64,000 nucleotides of DNA. Source: Mytilisepta virgata (lineage: Eukaryota > Mollusca > Bivalvia > Mytilida > Mytilidae). The translations under genes and the position numbers were made by a program. The notes beneath the pieces were generated by a model. It saw nothing but the letters and a program-made list of their open reading frames with translations. It did not search any database and was not told the DNA's origin. Position 1 is the stretch's first letter. Every line of letters starts with the position of its first letter. The DNA is taken from the NCBI GenBank assembly GCA_028015205.1, contig JAPWFG010000018.1, positions 3,100,001-3,164,000 on the forward strand, in the 5' to 3' direction. Below are positions 1 through 12,900 of the stretch, one piece after another.

Positions 1-120
1 TTGTGACAGCAGTAATACACTTTGTTGAAAGTCAGGGTAACTCACGCATGCCTTATAAATCGGATCTGCTGAGAAACGTAGAAGCCATAGCAGGCGATGC
101 TGGTATATTGCTACCACCAA
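1..120 (-). repeat. Short Penelope-like element remnant
   Basis: Bases 29-55 (GTCAGGGTAACTCACGCATG...) and 97-116 match the minus-strand copy at 21545-21612 and the complement of 46785-46850. So the window opens inside an old element fragment. Confidence 0.5.
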
Positions 121-235
121 TAAAATTAGCAATTTCACAATTTCAGTCTGAAAATTGGAACCCTAAATCAAGTATCAAAATTGAAAACCTTATTGCAGAT
201 CTACACATAGCAAAGAAAAATATTATAGGCAAATG

Positions 236-1400
236 AAACCACTGAAACAAAAAATGAATGAGTATTTCCAGAGACAAGGCAAACTTATCAATTTCACCAT
301 TTTCGGTCCCAGAATTTGAACCCGTAATAGTTTTCAAAATTAAAAACCTTTTCGCAAATCTACAGAAAATAAAGAACAATATTATATACAAATAAATTTG
401 CTTAATCTTAAGGAAAAACAAAAGAGAAGTTGAAGGCACAAGTTTAAATTAACTATTTCCGAAATACAACCCCTGTGGGCCTCAAATTGTCAAAATCAAA
501 ATTCTAAAACCTTACTGCATACAGTATGTTACAATATTCTATAGAAATTAAAAGCATAAAATGAAAAATGAATAAGGAGTTTAGTTTAAATTTACAGATT
601 TCGAAATGTCGGGTGCCACACACGGAGCAGGAACTGCTTACCCTTCCGGAGCACCTGGGTTCACTCCTGGTTTTTATAGAAGTTCGTGGTGTTCATTGTT
701 TTTTAGTTTTCAGTGTTTATTTGTTGTGCTTCTGGTTGTTCATTTGTCTTCCCGGGTTTGTTTGTCCAGTGGATTACGTTTTTTATTGCTCCTTAGGTAT
801 ATTTATCCTCTTCAACCCCTGTGAGCCCAAATTTTTGAAAATAAAAATTCGTTAATCTTATTGCGCATCTACATATAGTATGTGACAATACTATATAGAA
901 TTAAATGCATGACGTGAAAAATGAATGAGGGGTTTGGTCACGTGCTTAAATTCCAATTTTCGAAATTCGACCTCTGTGGGTCCCATGTTCTGTAAATAAA
1001 AATTCTAAAACTTTATTTCAATCTATATACAGTAGGTGACAAAACTGTATGGAAATTAAAGCATAAAATGAAAAAATGTATTAGGAGTTAAGGTCATGGC
1101 TTAAACTTCCAATTTTTGAAATTCGACCCATATAGACCCCAATTTTTAAAATTCAAAACTCGAAAACCTTATTGCGAATCTACATACAGTATGTGATAAT
1201 ACTGTATATAAATTAAAAGCATAAAATGAGAAATGAATGAGGAGTTTAGGTCACAAGTTTAAATTGCCAATTTTCGAAATTCGACCCCTGTGGGCCGCAA
1301 TTTTTGAAAATCAAAACTATAAAACCTTATTTAAAATAGTGCATCTACATACAGTTTGTGACAATACTGGATAGAAATTAAATGTATGAAGTTAAAAATG
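236..1400 (+). repeat. Tandem repeat, ~157-bp unit, about six copies
   Basis: Each unit contains a core like TTCGAAATTCGACCCCTGTG, an AAAACCTTATTGC segment, CATCTACATACAGTATGTGA and an ATGAAAAATGAATGAGGAGT segment. The GACCCCTGTGGG core recurs near 310, 470, 816, 971, 1127 and 1285, i.e. every 155-160 bp except where the third spacing is lengthened by an insertion at about 609-813. An inverted copy is at 52428-52745. Confidence 0.85.
606..815 (+). repeat. Dispersed tail repeat inserted in the 157-bp array
   Basis: GGTGCCACACACGGAGCAGG..CTTACCCTTCCGGAGCACCTG followed by a GT-rich stretch ending CTTAGGTATATTTATCCTCTT. The same sequence follows Penelope-like fragments at 21140-21330 (minus) and 47036-47105. 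It interrupts a repeat unit between TTTCGAAAT and CCCCTGTG. Confidence 0.7.
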
Positions 1401-1428
1401 AACGGTGAGTTCTTGAGACAAGATTATA

Positions 1429-1542
1429 TAACGGACAGACAGACGGACAAAGGGAAGACGGACAGACAGACAGACGGACCTACAGATTCTCAGATAGACC
1501 GATTAAAATTATCCCCGAACTTCATTCGAAGTGCGGGGATAA
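1429..1542 (+). repeat. GACA/GACG short tandem run and hairpin
   Basis: 1429-1489 is a GACAGACGGACA-type run. 1509-1542 is an inverted repeat (TTATCCCCG...CGGGGATAA). Together with the preceding 157-bp array they look like one composite repetitive element, since the inverted copy near 52.3-52.7 kb has the same order. Confidence 0.6.
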
Positions 1543-1894
1543 TAAGCAGATATTCCTTTGACCTCGAAAGCCGCTTAATAAATGTTGTTGAAATAATAAA
1601 CAAATACTTCATCACTGTAGTATACATGTGGTTTAAGGATTATTGAAATACATGTATAAAATTTCAACAGAAATATATATGTAATAACCAGTTTGTTCCG
1701 GCTTCGGCGCAAATACTGGAAATGTGTAATAAAAGTTATTGGCATGAATATTTCGTTGGGTTTTTAAATTCGCTATTAGGCTATCCTCGAAATCCACGAA
1801 AATTGTCGTACAACGAATAATAAATGTTTCACAGTAGACATTTTGTGCTTTATCATTAAAATATCCATGGTCTATGTTGTTCATATGTTTTAAG

Positions 1895-2010
1895 TTTTGA
1901 AGTGTAATGTTTGTATTGTTTGGTTTTGTCTTCGTTGTTCTCCGGAGTTTGTCAGCTATTTCCGATTTTCCTCTGCTTCGAATGCCCCTTTGGTATTTCT
2001 TGACTTCACT
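1895..2010 (+). repeat. Dispersed tail repeat fragment
   Basis: TTGTTCTCCGGAGTTTGTC and CTTTGGTATTTCTTGACTTC match 33730-33800 and the end of 56880-56965, so this is another copy of the tail-type repeat family. Confidence 0.5.
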
Positions 2011-2305
2011 CTCACCTTCAAAATCCGTTTATAGAGGCGATTTGCGCTATCCAAATGTGTTTTTTTTTAAATACTGCTAAGAAGAACCTAAACCATTACA
2101 TTTTCATATAAAGGTAAATCTTTTATAAATTAACTCACTTAAAGCAAAAATTTGATTTTGAATGTTCCCTTACTTTAAAAACTGTTTCAAGGACTTTCAC
2201 TTTGGAAATTTGCGCTAAAATGTGATATTTAAGTATTCAAATATTGTTAGTGACCTACTTGCTAGCTATTACATGTATGTATAGTAAAACTAATCTTGAA
2301 ATCTG

Positions 2306-2393
2306 CGAATACCTAAACATATACAACTCGTGACGGAACAACACATTAATTGTTAGTGTTTTTCGGTCGCGAGTTGTGGATCTTTGGTATTCG
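2306..2393. repeat. Imperfect 88-bp palindrome
   Basis: CGAATACC and ACAACTCGTGAC on the left pair with GTCGCGAGTTGT and GGTATTCG on the right. It lies just outside the left end of the 2432-6382 element. Confidence 0.6.
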
Positions 2394-2431
2394 AATTTCG
2401 ACATTAATTATTCTGTTCATTACACATAATT

Positions 2432-4354
2432 TAAGGTAAAAGTTAACATTTCTAGCGTCCGTACATCGTTTGTTTAGCGTCCGTACATCGTCCGTACAAC
2501 GTCTGTTCAGCGTCCGTACATCGTTAGTTCAGCGTCCGTAAATCGTCAGTGCATCGTTTCTTTATCGTTTGACTTAATGGTAAATGTCAGCGTTTGGTGT
2601 AAAACAGCGTTTAGCGTTTCGTTTACCGTATGGTTTATAATATGGGTTATAGTATGGTAAATGGTACCATTTAGCGTTTTATTTAGCGTATGGTACATCG
2701 TTAGGTAAATGGTATATCGTTCATCGTTTCTTTTAGCATTTGCTTCAGCGTACATCGTTCGTTCAGCGTATCCTACAGTGATTGGTCGTTTATGGAGAAC
2801 ACACCTCTTCTATTTGAAAAAAAAAACATTAGCCCCTCCCTTTTCATAAATAATACAGAAATGTATAGGTCACAGAATTAAAAATAAAGATCAATAATAA
2901 TCATAAATAAAAAAATAAAAAAAATTAATATTATAGGCCCCTTAATAACGACTTCACCTTAATGTTCTGCAAAATAAATGCATTATACATTCATTTAAGG
3001 TTTTAAATTTCAATAATATTTACAATTATAGATATTTTTTTATATTTCATCACAATAATTTTTCGATTCAAGTTAAACAATTTGATTTAAACATTTTTTG
3101 CATTATTTATGAAAAAATGTACGATTGTGTCCGAGTTAGTCATCAAAATAAGCATCCTGTGCATAGAAATGGGTATCATAGAGTATTTATTGCTTAAACA
3201 TGTTAAAGTTACGAATTATTTTATTATATGGTTGCGTATTCCTCAATAATGTTTGGGAGGTGGATTAAAAGTGTAAATCCATCTGTCATTCTTCTCTTCT
3301 TTGCACGTATATTTTAGTTTTAATTTTCACTATACATCTACTTGTATTAATACTTCCCTCACTGTATGTATTTAGGCATTGTCTTTCTAGATATTAATAT
3401 TATCAATGTATATTAACAAAATTTAAACAAAGACTCTGTTCATCGGTACGTCTAAAAGCCGCATAAGCCGGGCTTGCTGCACTTAGCCCTTCAAAATGCA
3501 CTTAGACGAAATAGGAAGCTTAACCATTTGGTTTTGTAACTGTTAACCTTTTTGGCCCTGCACGAGGCCTGGTGTGTGATCTGTGAACTTGGTTTTATCA
3601 GTCACATATATACATATACGGAATTGAAAACAATTCGTTCAATGAAATGCACCTGGTACAGGCAAAAAAAAAGATCCCCAATCATTTTATTCAACCCCCT
3701 CCCTTCCCTTTCCTTCCATGCAGGTAAAAAAGACTAACTCCCCTATTTCTCATTATCAAAATTATGCAAATAAACCACGATTATAAAAAATTATAAAAAA
3801 AGATATATGTATATTCGAGAATATATTAGTACCAAAAAGGAATCCAAAAACCCATAGAAGGACAAAACGACTCATCAAAGGACAATGTACGACGGTTTCT
3901 TTTTTCTCCAGCATCTGAAAGTCAGAAAATTCCTGACCGGTATGATATACATTTGTTTTTGTCCAGAATAACAATTTTTTAATAAATAAATTTAATAACG
4001 ACATGTTTCTGAAATACAATTATTCATGATCAATTCCATTTTTTTTTACAATTTTAAAATTGTCATAAAATAGTCACCATGTCAAAACAAAGTTGCTAGA
4101 GCTTCACTTGTTATATGTTGCAAATAGCTTCATATATGTACTCTAAATAAACATTACATACACGTATAATTGTTTTCTTTCTTGTATATTTGTTCTTATC
4201 GGCATTTAATAGGTGATAATAAAAGGTGACAAATCCCTTATCAGTCAGATAATTAATTACTCCCGGTGGTAATCTGATAGAATTCGGCACACGCTACGAA
4301 AAATCGTAAAACTTCATTAAACTTCACAAATTTATAAACTACTTTGGATTTATT

Positions 4355-4400
<46 letters not shown>

Positions 4401-6382
4401 TATATTTCAAAAGTGTAAAAAAAGAAAAGAGTCATTTAAATTACAGCTAATTGCTTTTTAAAAGACTAAGTGCACTAACTCGACCTATGCGGTGTTTATA
4501 CGTCCTCCCTTTTTAAAATAAAATATCCTTTAAACTAACCTTTTCTGCTCAATTAGATCAAATGCAATAAGCAGGGCTGTCTTTGGCTAGCTCAATAGAA
4601 TATTAATTTCCATAAAGAATAACGCAATAAGAAATCTATATAAAGTAACATGGAGCATAAATATTACTAATAAAATGTTTTTTGTCTCCCTTCGATTATT
4701 TGAAAATCGGTTATTCTTTGCTTTCCATGCTAAGACATTGCTATGTAAATCAACAAAAATGTACAAAATATTCGTACTTTAATTTATGGCTTTTTGAGGA
4801 CCCAAATGTCATAATTGGTCATTTGTGAGTTACCCTGTCCCTATCGTCCGATATAAACAGAAAAAAGGTAGGTAACTGACTACGGCTATTGAAGCAGTAA
4901 TTGTCCATAATATCCTTAAGGATGCAATAAAATGACCCGCATTTAATTAAAATTTATACAGATATACCTGAAAATGAAGTTCAAGGGATCACCCAGTGTT
5001 TCATAATCTACAAATGTGATAATGATGTTGTATATAATTAATAGAATGTACGATAACCAACCAAGATGACACGTGTAAGGACGCACTTCTGAATGAATTT
5101 TAAACTCTACAATTCAATAAATGTCAAATAGAAATAAACGCTCAGTAACAAGAAAATATAAAATTTTACAAATTCTTTTATAGAGTAATATAAGATTAAA
5201 AATGGGCTAAAATAATTTGTTTGAACTTTTTTTAAATAAAACAAAAGCAGTAAAAGACTCTATTGGCTGAAAAATCAATCATTTATTGACAAATTTCAAC
5301 ACTTATGGTGTCATTTATTTATATCTTTTTAAAATAAAATTAGTAGGCAAGGCTACAGCAATTTAAAAATGTGGTAAGTAATATTTTTTAATAAACGAAT
5401 ATTTATTTATTCATTATCTTAAATTTTTTATCATTTGATTATCATGCATTCATATATGAAATATTTTAACTCATTAAATTTGGATATGGTTGAAAATCTT
5501 GTGCAAGTGCAAACTCGTAAATCTTCTTAACTGTGAAAAAATTTCACACCTATTACAAATATAATAATAGAAGGACGTCAGCCGATACTTTTATCCATGT
5601 GGACAGTGTAATAACAACTCGTTAATTAAATCAATTTTAATATTTCCAAGGCATTTCCATGTAATGCAATATGAACCGCTACTATGATTTCAATACACCG
5701 AATTATAATTTCACACCTGCTTGTTCTACAGGACATTGTATATTGTGCTACATTAACAAAACTTTCTATATGTATACATAAAATTAAAACTTTGTAAGAA
5801 AACATGTATTTAATTTTTGAACCTAGTAAATCAAAATAACCGCTAACAATAAACGGTAGCTCACATAAACCGCAATTCCGAATAGTTATATAATTATATA
5901 TATGTATAATGTGATATGCATATATTTAGCACTATTTCAACATCTGTTTAATTCGTATTAAGCATGATGATGCAACAATTGCTAATAATCTATTTTAAAC
6001 AAAAACCAAAGAACAAAAAGTAAAATATAAATTATTTTAATTAATTCAAAATTCGTGTCCCGCAAACAACTTCCATATATGGGAAACGCTAAAATTACCA
6101 TATATGGCAAACGCTAAAAATTACCTTATATGGAAAACGCAAAAATATACCATATACGATAAACGATACGATGCACGATAAACCATACCATAAGATAATC
6201 AAAACGACCAACGCTAAACGAAACGATGTACGATAAACCATATGATGCACGCTAATCGAAACGCTAAACCATACGTTATACACTAAAAGAGCGTTCCTGG
6301 TATCGTTTATGGTTTAAGGCCATCGTCCATACATCGTTCGTTCAGCGTTCGTTCATTGTTTGAGTTGTTAACTTTTACGTTA
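2432..6382. mobile_element. Candidate ~4-kb non-autonomous DNA element with motif-rich ends
   Basis: 17-bp terminal inverted repeats, TAAGGTAAAAGTTAACA at 2432-2448 and its complement at 6366-6382 (16 of 17 match). Just inside each end lie 300-330 bp of short degenerate repeats. On the left (2453-2780) the motifs are GCGTCCGTACATCGT and GTTTAGCGTTTCGTTTA. On the right (6070-6365) they occur mostly in inverted form, such as ACGCTAAACGAAACGATGTACG. The interior (2.8-6.0 kb) is very AT-rich, with no gene and a 42-nt T run. No clear target-site duplication was found. The boundaries are my inference from the inverted repeat. Confidence 0.5.
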
Positions 6383-6708
6383 CAGGATGTGTACACTGAA
6401 ATATTTCATGTATTCAGAAGATATAACGAGAAAATACAAGGGGTTATGGTTTTCATATTACTACGTGTCGACCATTGTATAGCAACGTCGTTTGCGACGG
6501 CAATTTTCTATAATGAAATATGACTTTCGATTTCACTTGATGAATTATTTAACTCGGAAATCCCTTGTATTTCACAATACTTAATGTAATAATAATAAAC
6601 ATTAAGAGATACAAGTTACAATTATGTGCATTTACACGGTACTGCTCAGATAGGAGACGGTTTTACAAACATGTACAGATGTTGTCATTAAGACATTTTT
6701 TTTTACAG

Positions 6709-6933
6709 TCGCTGAACGAATGAATGGATTTTCTTTGTATGTATCGAATGTTAATACAGGGAACATACCCAATGGAGGACCTGTTGGTTTTCTTTGTTTT
6801 AAAGATCCAGACAACCTAAATGATCAGCAATTCATATTTAATATTGATTGTTACGCAGTAGGAGGAGATGTTGTGTTTTATAACACAGATGTATATAAAG
6901 CATTTGTTGAGTTGTGTTATGTCGAAGTACATG
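6709..6933 (+). CDS. RPTP exon: C-terminal half of FTP lectin domain 1
   Basis: About 75 residues between a T-rich acceptor (TTTTACAG at 6701-6708) and a GTAAGT donor at 6934. The pattern is that of the second half of an FTP (fucolectin/tachylectin-4/pentraxin, F5/8C-like) domain: GFSLYVSN strand, GFLCF, a spaced Cys, VVFYN and a closing [12 protein letters not shown] domains bind fucose-type glycans in other animals; sugar binding here is inference. The first half of the domain was not found in the 6.7 kb upstream and is probably outside the window. The exon ends in phase 1, like all other ectodomain exons. Confidence 0.85.
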
Positions 6934-9900
6934 GTAAGTAGTATAAACATTCACTTGCGTACTAAATGCATTCCCTTAGAACGACTGGAGCGGACGTCCA
7001 TCTGGGATGTTTCATCGGCACAATATAACGAGATTTGTTCAGGACATTTAAAGAAACATAACGAGAAGTTTTTAAAGATCAGAAAATCTGAATCTGGTTT
7101 TCTTGTTTTTTACCGGTAACAGCCCTGTTGGGGCCTTAGAAGGCTCATTGCAGCAAAATTTGTTTAAATTCTACTTAGCAGTTCTCAGGAAAAAATCAAA
7201 ATTGTAAAAATGTTATTGGAAAATTAAGTGAAGGAAGACAAGTGGTGATAATATCTCCTATGAACTTTGACCAGTTGAGCTACAAATTAGAAAATAGAAG
7301 TACACCGATAATTGTTTGTGGGAAATAGACTAGAAAGGACACCATCATAATCAATATGAAACGATAGTCAGAATAATCTGTCTTGATAATGCTAAGTTTT
7401 AACAGAATAATCAAGACATTATTATATTATCTAAATAATGAAATCAAGTTTAAAATCTCTTTCATCTTTTTTATAGTTCATCATTTTTTAATAGAGTGCA
7501 CTTTTAGACAAACTTGAAAAGTTTTAAACATTTTGATCATGACCAATTGTAACGCATGGTATTAGGTTAAATGATGTTTTTTGTGTATTTCCCAATCTAC
7601 CAATATAAAACATTTTCAGTAATGCACTGTTCCGTGGAGATAGTATATACATAACGCATTTGACCATGCAGCAATAAAATTTCGTCGATTGACCTTTTTA
7701 GTCTATTTATCTTGACCTTACTTTCTATTGATATTAGTAAATGAAATCAATTGCAATCGATGCGTATGAAACAACATTGTTTTCATTACAGGTTAAAATT
7801 GGTTTTTGTATACAAGTGAAACACCTTATAGCTGTTTCCATTGAAATTTTAACAATACCTGTATGTGATCCCGAATAATTTACTTAGGAAAAATTGTCAG
7901 TATACTTTATTTTGTTTAAAAGATAAAACACTTCTATATCATCGATAGAAGTGGTTTCGTTTACACAAAAATGAAAATGGTTGATTTATAATATTTTTTC
8001 GCAAACAAAAAAAAAAAACATAATTTAGCTAAAATAAAAACTAGTCTTATTTCCGAGGACACCTTTTCTGATTCTATTACTTAAGAATAGCTGAAAAATA
8101 GTCATTGCAAGAATCTCAATTGCGAAATAATCTAAAGAAATAAAGTATGAATAACTATGTTGAATATAACATGATCAATGTTATTTAATACGTTCAGTCT
8201 AATGAGGGTTTGTGTGAAGCTAAGAGAATAGATAACTAGCACTGAATGTAAAGCAGAGAATAACAGATGTTCTCACGTGCGTAATAGCAACTTTAGCCCC
8301 CGAAATAATGGTTTTTTTTTATTATTTTTCATGATTTTTCCAGATTTTGATCAACTAAGACAGCGGCCATTTTCAAAATTGTTATGTATACAATTTTTGA
8401 TGGTCTGAACATTTCTACGCTAAAATTGGAGCCGTCCGGAATGTTTTTTCTATTTTTTTTTAATAATGTTTAAAAAAACTTAATGGATACCATCTGGAAT
8501 ATGGTGGCCATTTTGTGTTTTTCAATATAACAAGGCACAACTTCAATTCAGTTATTTCGTAGGCATCAATTTTCGTGGATTTGGGGAAAAACACAATTTC
8601 TCAAGTGGGTTCTCAAATTTCTAAAGGAAAAAAGAATAATAGATAGAACTTACAATAATAAAGACAGCAGTTATTATTTGTGAAATGCGTACAAAATCGA
8701 AAGTTGAATATAGAACGTGTTAATATTATGGTACGGATTTACTTTGAAGTTTGATCAACCTTGTCATCGATATGGTTTATCTTAGATTTGACAGATATTT
8801 ATAAATTACAATGAGAAGCCCAATCGAAACGTAACATTTTTTTTCTAGCGATGTTTTCTACCAAAGATATAAACAAATCCATAGAAATTATTACTTTAAT
8901 AAATTAATTGAGTAATCAAAACCTCATACCCATAGATGAACACTTTACTATGGCTTACCGGAAGTATATGTTTGTGCCACGTTTGGTTTCGGTCGATTGA
9001 GATGTTTCCATGTACACTACTGAACAACTCGGCTACTGAAGAAACACAAATAATACAAATAATAACAATAATTATAACAGTGGAGAAACAGAGAAAAATA
9101 GTATGTCCCTCTTTCCCCCGACCTTTGCCCCAAATATAAATTATTATTTCAGTAGGAACATTTTTTTGGTAACCTTTTAATGATTTTTTTCCCGATTTTT
9201 TTTTCAACCTATATGGTGGTCAGTTTGAAAAGGGCAACTATTTTTGATTTTTCCAATTTTCGCTAAACTTGAAGCTGTTCAGAATTTTTCCTGTTTTAAA
9301 TATTTAATGGCTGCCATTTTGAAAATTTTAAATCATCTTACAAATCTACTGACGATGCCCTATCAGTGTGCAAAGTTTCTTGCATTTCGTGGGAGAACAT
9401 TGTAATAATGGAAAACGGAGTTAAAACAATACATATCTAGTACAGCATAACAGATATTCCTTCATCCTCCCATTGCCTTTTTGAAATGTTTACTCTCAGC
9501 TTAAAACGTTACTAATGGTGCCCTATTTTTGTGACAATGTTCATTTACATATCGGTTCAGCCAATTCCGAGGACACCAGCAAACAATAAGTGAAGAAAGA
9601 ATAATAACAATATAAAAACAATAAGAAGAAACGGAGTAAAAACAATATGTTCCCCCTACACTTCGTCGAGTGGACATAACTAGTACTGATTGTTATGCAC
9701 AGCATAAGAGATGTTTCCTGAACAATCAGCCTGAGAATCTACTAATGGAGCTATATTTTAGTGCCAAGTTTCGTTTTGATAGGTTCAGAAATGACAGCGA
9801 ATACAAGCGAAAAAAGTGATTGAAAATACAGAAGAAACAAAATAAAAACAATATGCTCCTCCCCACCAAAAAAAAAAAAGAAAGAGAAAAAACAAAAGAC

Positions 9901-12900
9901 GGATTGAAATCAATATGTCCCCACTACACTTCGTAAGGGGACATAATAACGTCTTTAACAATCATAAACAATCGATAATACTAAATTATGTTTCTACAGT
10001 ATAAAGGGGGAGGGGACAAGAGGGGGTCCATTTACAGGTTAACACTTTTTGATTTTGCTCAAAACAGATAACAGTTATTTTAAAATATTGATAACAGCAA
10101 TTTGAATGACGAAACAGGAAACGTGTATTCGAAAATAAAAAATAAAACAGTTAACAACTGAACTGAACGTTCATTAGATATCAGCCTTTAAAGAGAATAT
10201 TATCGGTAACCTTGTTTTTTAAAAGTCCATTTAACTGTTGTGGGTTAAAAACATGTGAAACTAAGCATTCTATTATAATCTCTTGATTCTTTATATTTGG
10301 ACCGTCTGGGTTTTTTTCATGTTGTCTTCTTGTGGTCTTAAAGGTATGGGGAGAGAAACACCACTTGAAACTATACAGGAAGACAAGGAAACGCAAAGAA
10401 AGACTGTATCGTAAACAAATAATAGATGAACTTGAAAATCTTCATGCAAATAATTCCATTCTTCCGTAAATGGTCGTTTCCGAGTGAAGATGACTGAGAT
10501 AAGATGAGGTCGCGTGCACTCATCTTCACTCGATATGATATCCAATCAGAACGCTTGTAACATCGCTGTTTGTTACCATGGTAAAAAAAGTAGTTCCAAA
10601 ATGTGTTTACATTGAGAATGGCGCGATCGTGTTGGACCCTGTTGTTTTTGTCTGCCGACGTTTATTTTGTATACGGTCGTTATCTTGTGTACAACATTTA
10701 TAAATAAAAGAAAATAAAGAATATTAAGCATTCATGAAATGATAAAAATCATGCACAGGGATTGTGAAGACAGGGCCATCGGCATTGAAAATGGCCCCTT
10801 CCTTTCCTTCTCGTCTTAAATTTTCTATATAATAATAAAGAATGGCCTTTCAGAACTTTGTTTTACAAATGTACAATGAAAAAACTTGAACAGTCTTTCA
10901 AAAACCTCCTATCTACTGTATCGTCTGCCCGTTTTCAAACACTGGGAAAAATGGCCTCTCAGCAGTCGCCGTTGGCGATTGGAACAGTTGTTTTCTACAA
11001 AGGGGAAAAATCCAAAGTTGTGAACTTCGAGAAACCCTATGTTGGATTTGCTGGGCACTATGTTGTCCAGTCATTGTTCACTGGAAAGGTCCAGAAAGTG
11101 TTCAAACACGAATTATGTACACAAGAACCAGTAGACAAAAGTGATGATGATGATTTCTTAAACCCATCACAGTCAGATGAGGAATTAAGTTGTTTAAATG
11201 AGAAAGGTACCCATGATAAAAATAAAATCAATGTCCTCTTCATAGCATATTATTTAAATCATAAAGGTTTAAAAAATAAGGGCACAAACCATTTGATTTC
11301 CTGGGTATGGGGGTACTTGATCTTTATTGTCATCAGAATTTTTCCACCCTTTTCAGATTTGCAAAATTTTGTATTTGTAAGGATTTACAGTGTGACAGCA
11401 GCATAATGTAAAAAAACCTGTTTTTAATCAGCCATAAAGTGGGCCATTCATTTTTTTAAAAAATAAAATCAAACTTGAAAAGCCAAAATATTTTTTTAAA
11501 CCCCCTACCCACCACCCAGAAAATCAAATGTTTATACATTTCAATACATTATAAAAAAAAAGTCATCAAATTCAACCTGGTGATCTTTGCATATGACATC
11601 ATTTCTGGACTTGCCTTCTTCAGGCACGCTTGAGATCTAAATAGGAAACCCATAATAAAATATGTACATGTATGAAGAATTTATATCTTTCAATGAACAG
11701 AATTTTGATGTGCATTAAGATCAAGATTACAACTCAAAATCTAATACTGTAAATTCGGAAATTATTGCGTGCGTTTATTATAACTATTCTCGACTGACCG
11801 TCTAAAATGCAAGATAAATTATTGCGATTTCAGGAACTGACACGTAGAGTTCATATTATCAGAATTTGAAATGCAAGTTTAAATTATTGCGATTCAGATC
11901 CAGTCGCATTTTTCACAATAATAAAAACATCACAATAATTTCTGAATTTACAGTAATCAATAGTACAAAATTTTAAAAATATGATACTTGTTTACTGTGA
12001 TCACTCTGCATTCAACTCCTTGAGCAGACCATGCAAAAAAGGAGAAGACTCTATTCATGCCTATGTGAAAGAATTTGTTGGTGACTTGCCAAAGAATGTT
12101 TTTTGCTGGGCAACCAACATCAATGTACATGCTGCGAGATTTGATGATCCTCTGAATTGACAGAAAAAAACTAAAACACCATCAAATAATAAATATCAAA
12201 AATTCTAAACCAATACACGGAACACATTTTTTTTTGTTTAATAAAAACGCATGTGTGTAAAAGTTTTATAAAAAACACCACCCTAATATGTACATTGACC
12301 AAAATCTGTTCCAGTGAGGATTTGAACCTCAATCTTCTGATTGTAATCAGATGTATTACTTATACTACTGGAACTGCTATTTTCTAGGTCAATGTGCATG
12401 TAGTTAAAATTTATTAATAAAAATATTTTTGCACAAAATAAAGTAAAAGACAAGGTATGATGAGGACCTTTTTATATTTAAAATAAGGAAAAAACATAAA
12501 TGACCATATAAACAATTTCTTCGTTTCTCATTATTTCATAGATTTGGGTCGGTTTTCAATTTTGAACATGTGTTATTTGTATAAATACCATTATTCAACC
12601 ATTACTAAAAAACTGGCCAAATAAGAACTTAATAGGTCGTCATACAATGTACCTAGTCTTTTATTTCATAGGCTGTTAATTTCAAGACAAAATAATCAAA
12701 TGTCCAGGCATAATTTGTCTGACAACAAACATGAAAGTTAACACAATTCTTGGGATACTCCCAAGAAAAATAACAGGGTATTATTTAGAATCAGAATTAT
12801 TTTCAATTATGATATTTGCAATTTTAAAGTGAAATTCAAAAGATAGAAAAATTTTCTAAAATCCTGTGTCAACTCAGAAAATCTTGTAAAAACTTGTACC

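Noticed and set aside
3..236. 77-codon ORF at the window start
   Set aside because: Overlaps a Penelope-like remnant on the other strand and the start of the 157-bp array; no domain.
2546..2755. Minus-strand ORF rich in Thr/Asn/His/Tyr
   Set aside because: It is a reading of the short-motif array of the 2432-6382 element; no protein family.
2453..2780. CRISPR-like regular short repeats
   Set aside because: Repeats are degenerate, of unequal length and lack unique spacers, and the genome is eukaryotic.
4253..4435. Minus-strand ORF with a long lysine run
   Set aside because: It is the translation of a 42-nt T homopolymer (4356-4397).
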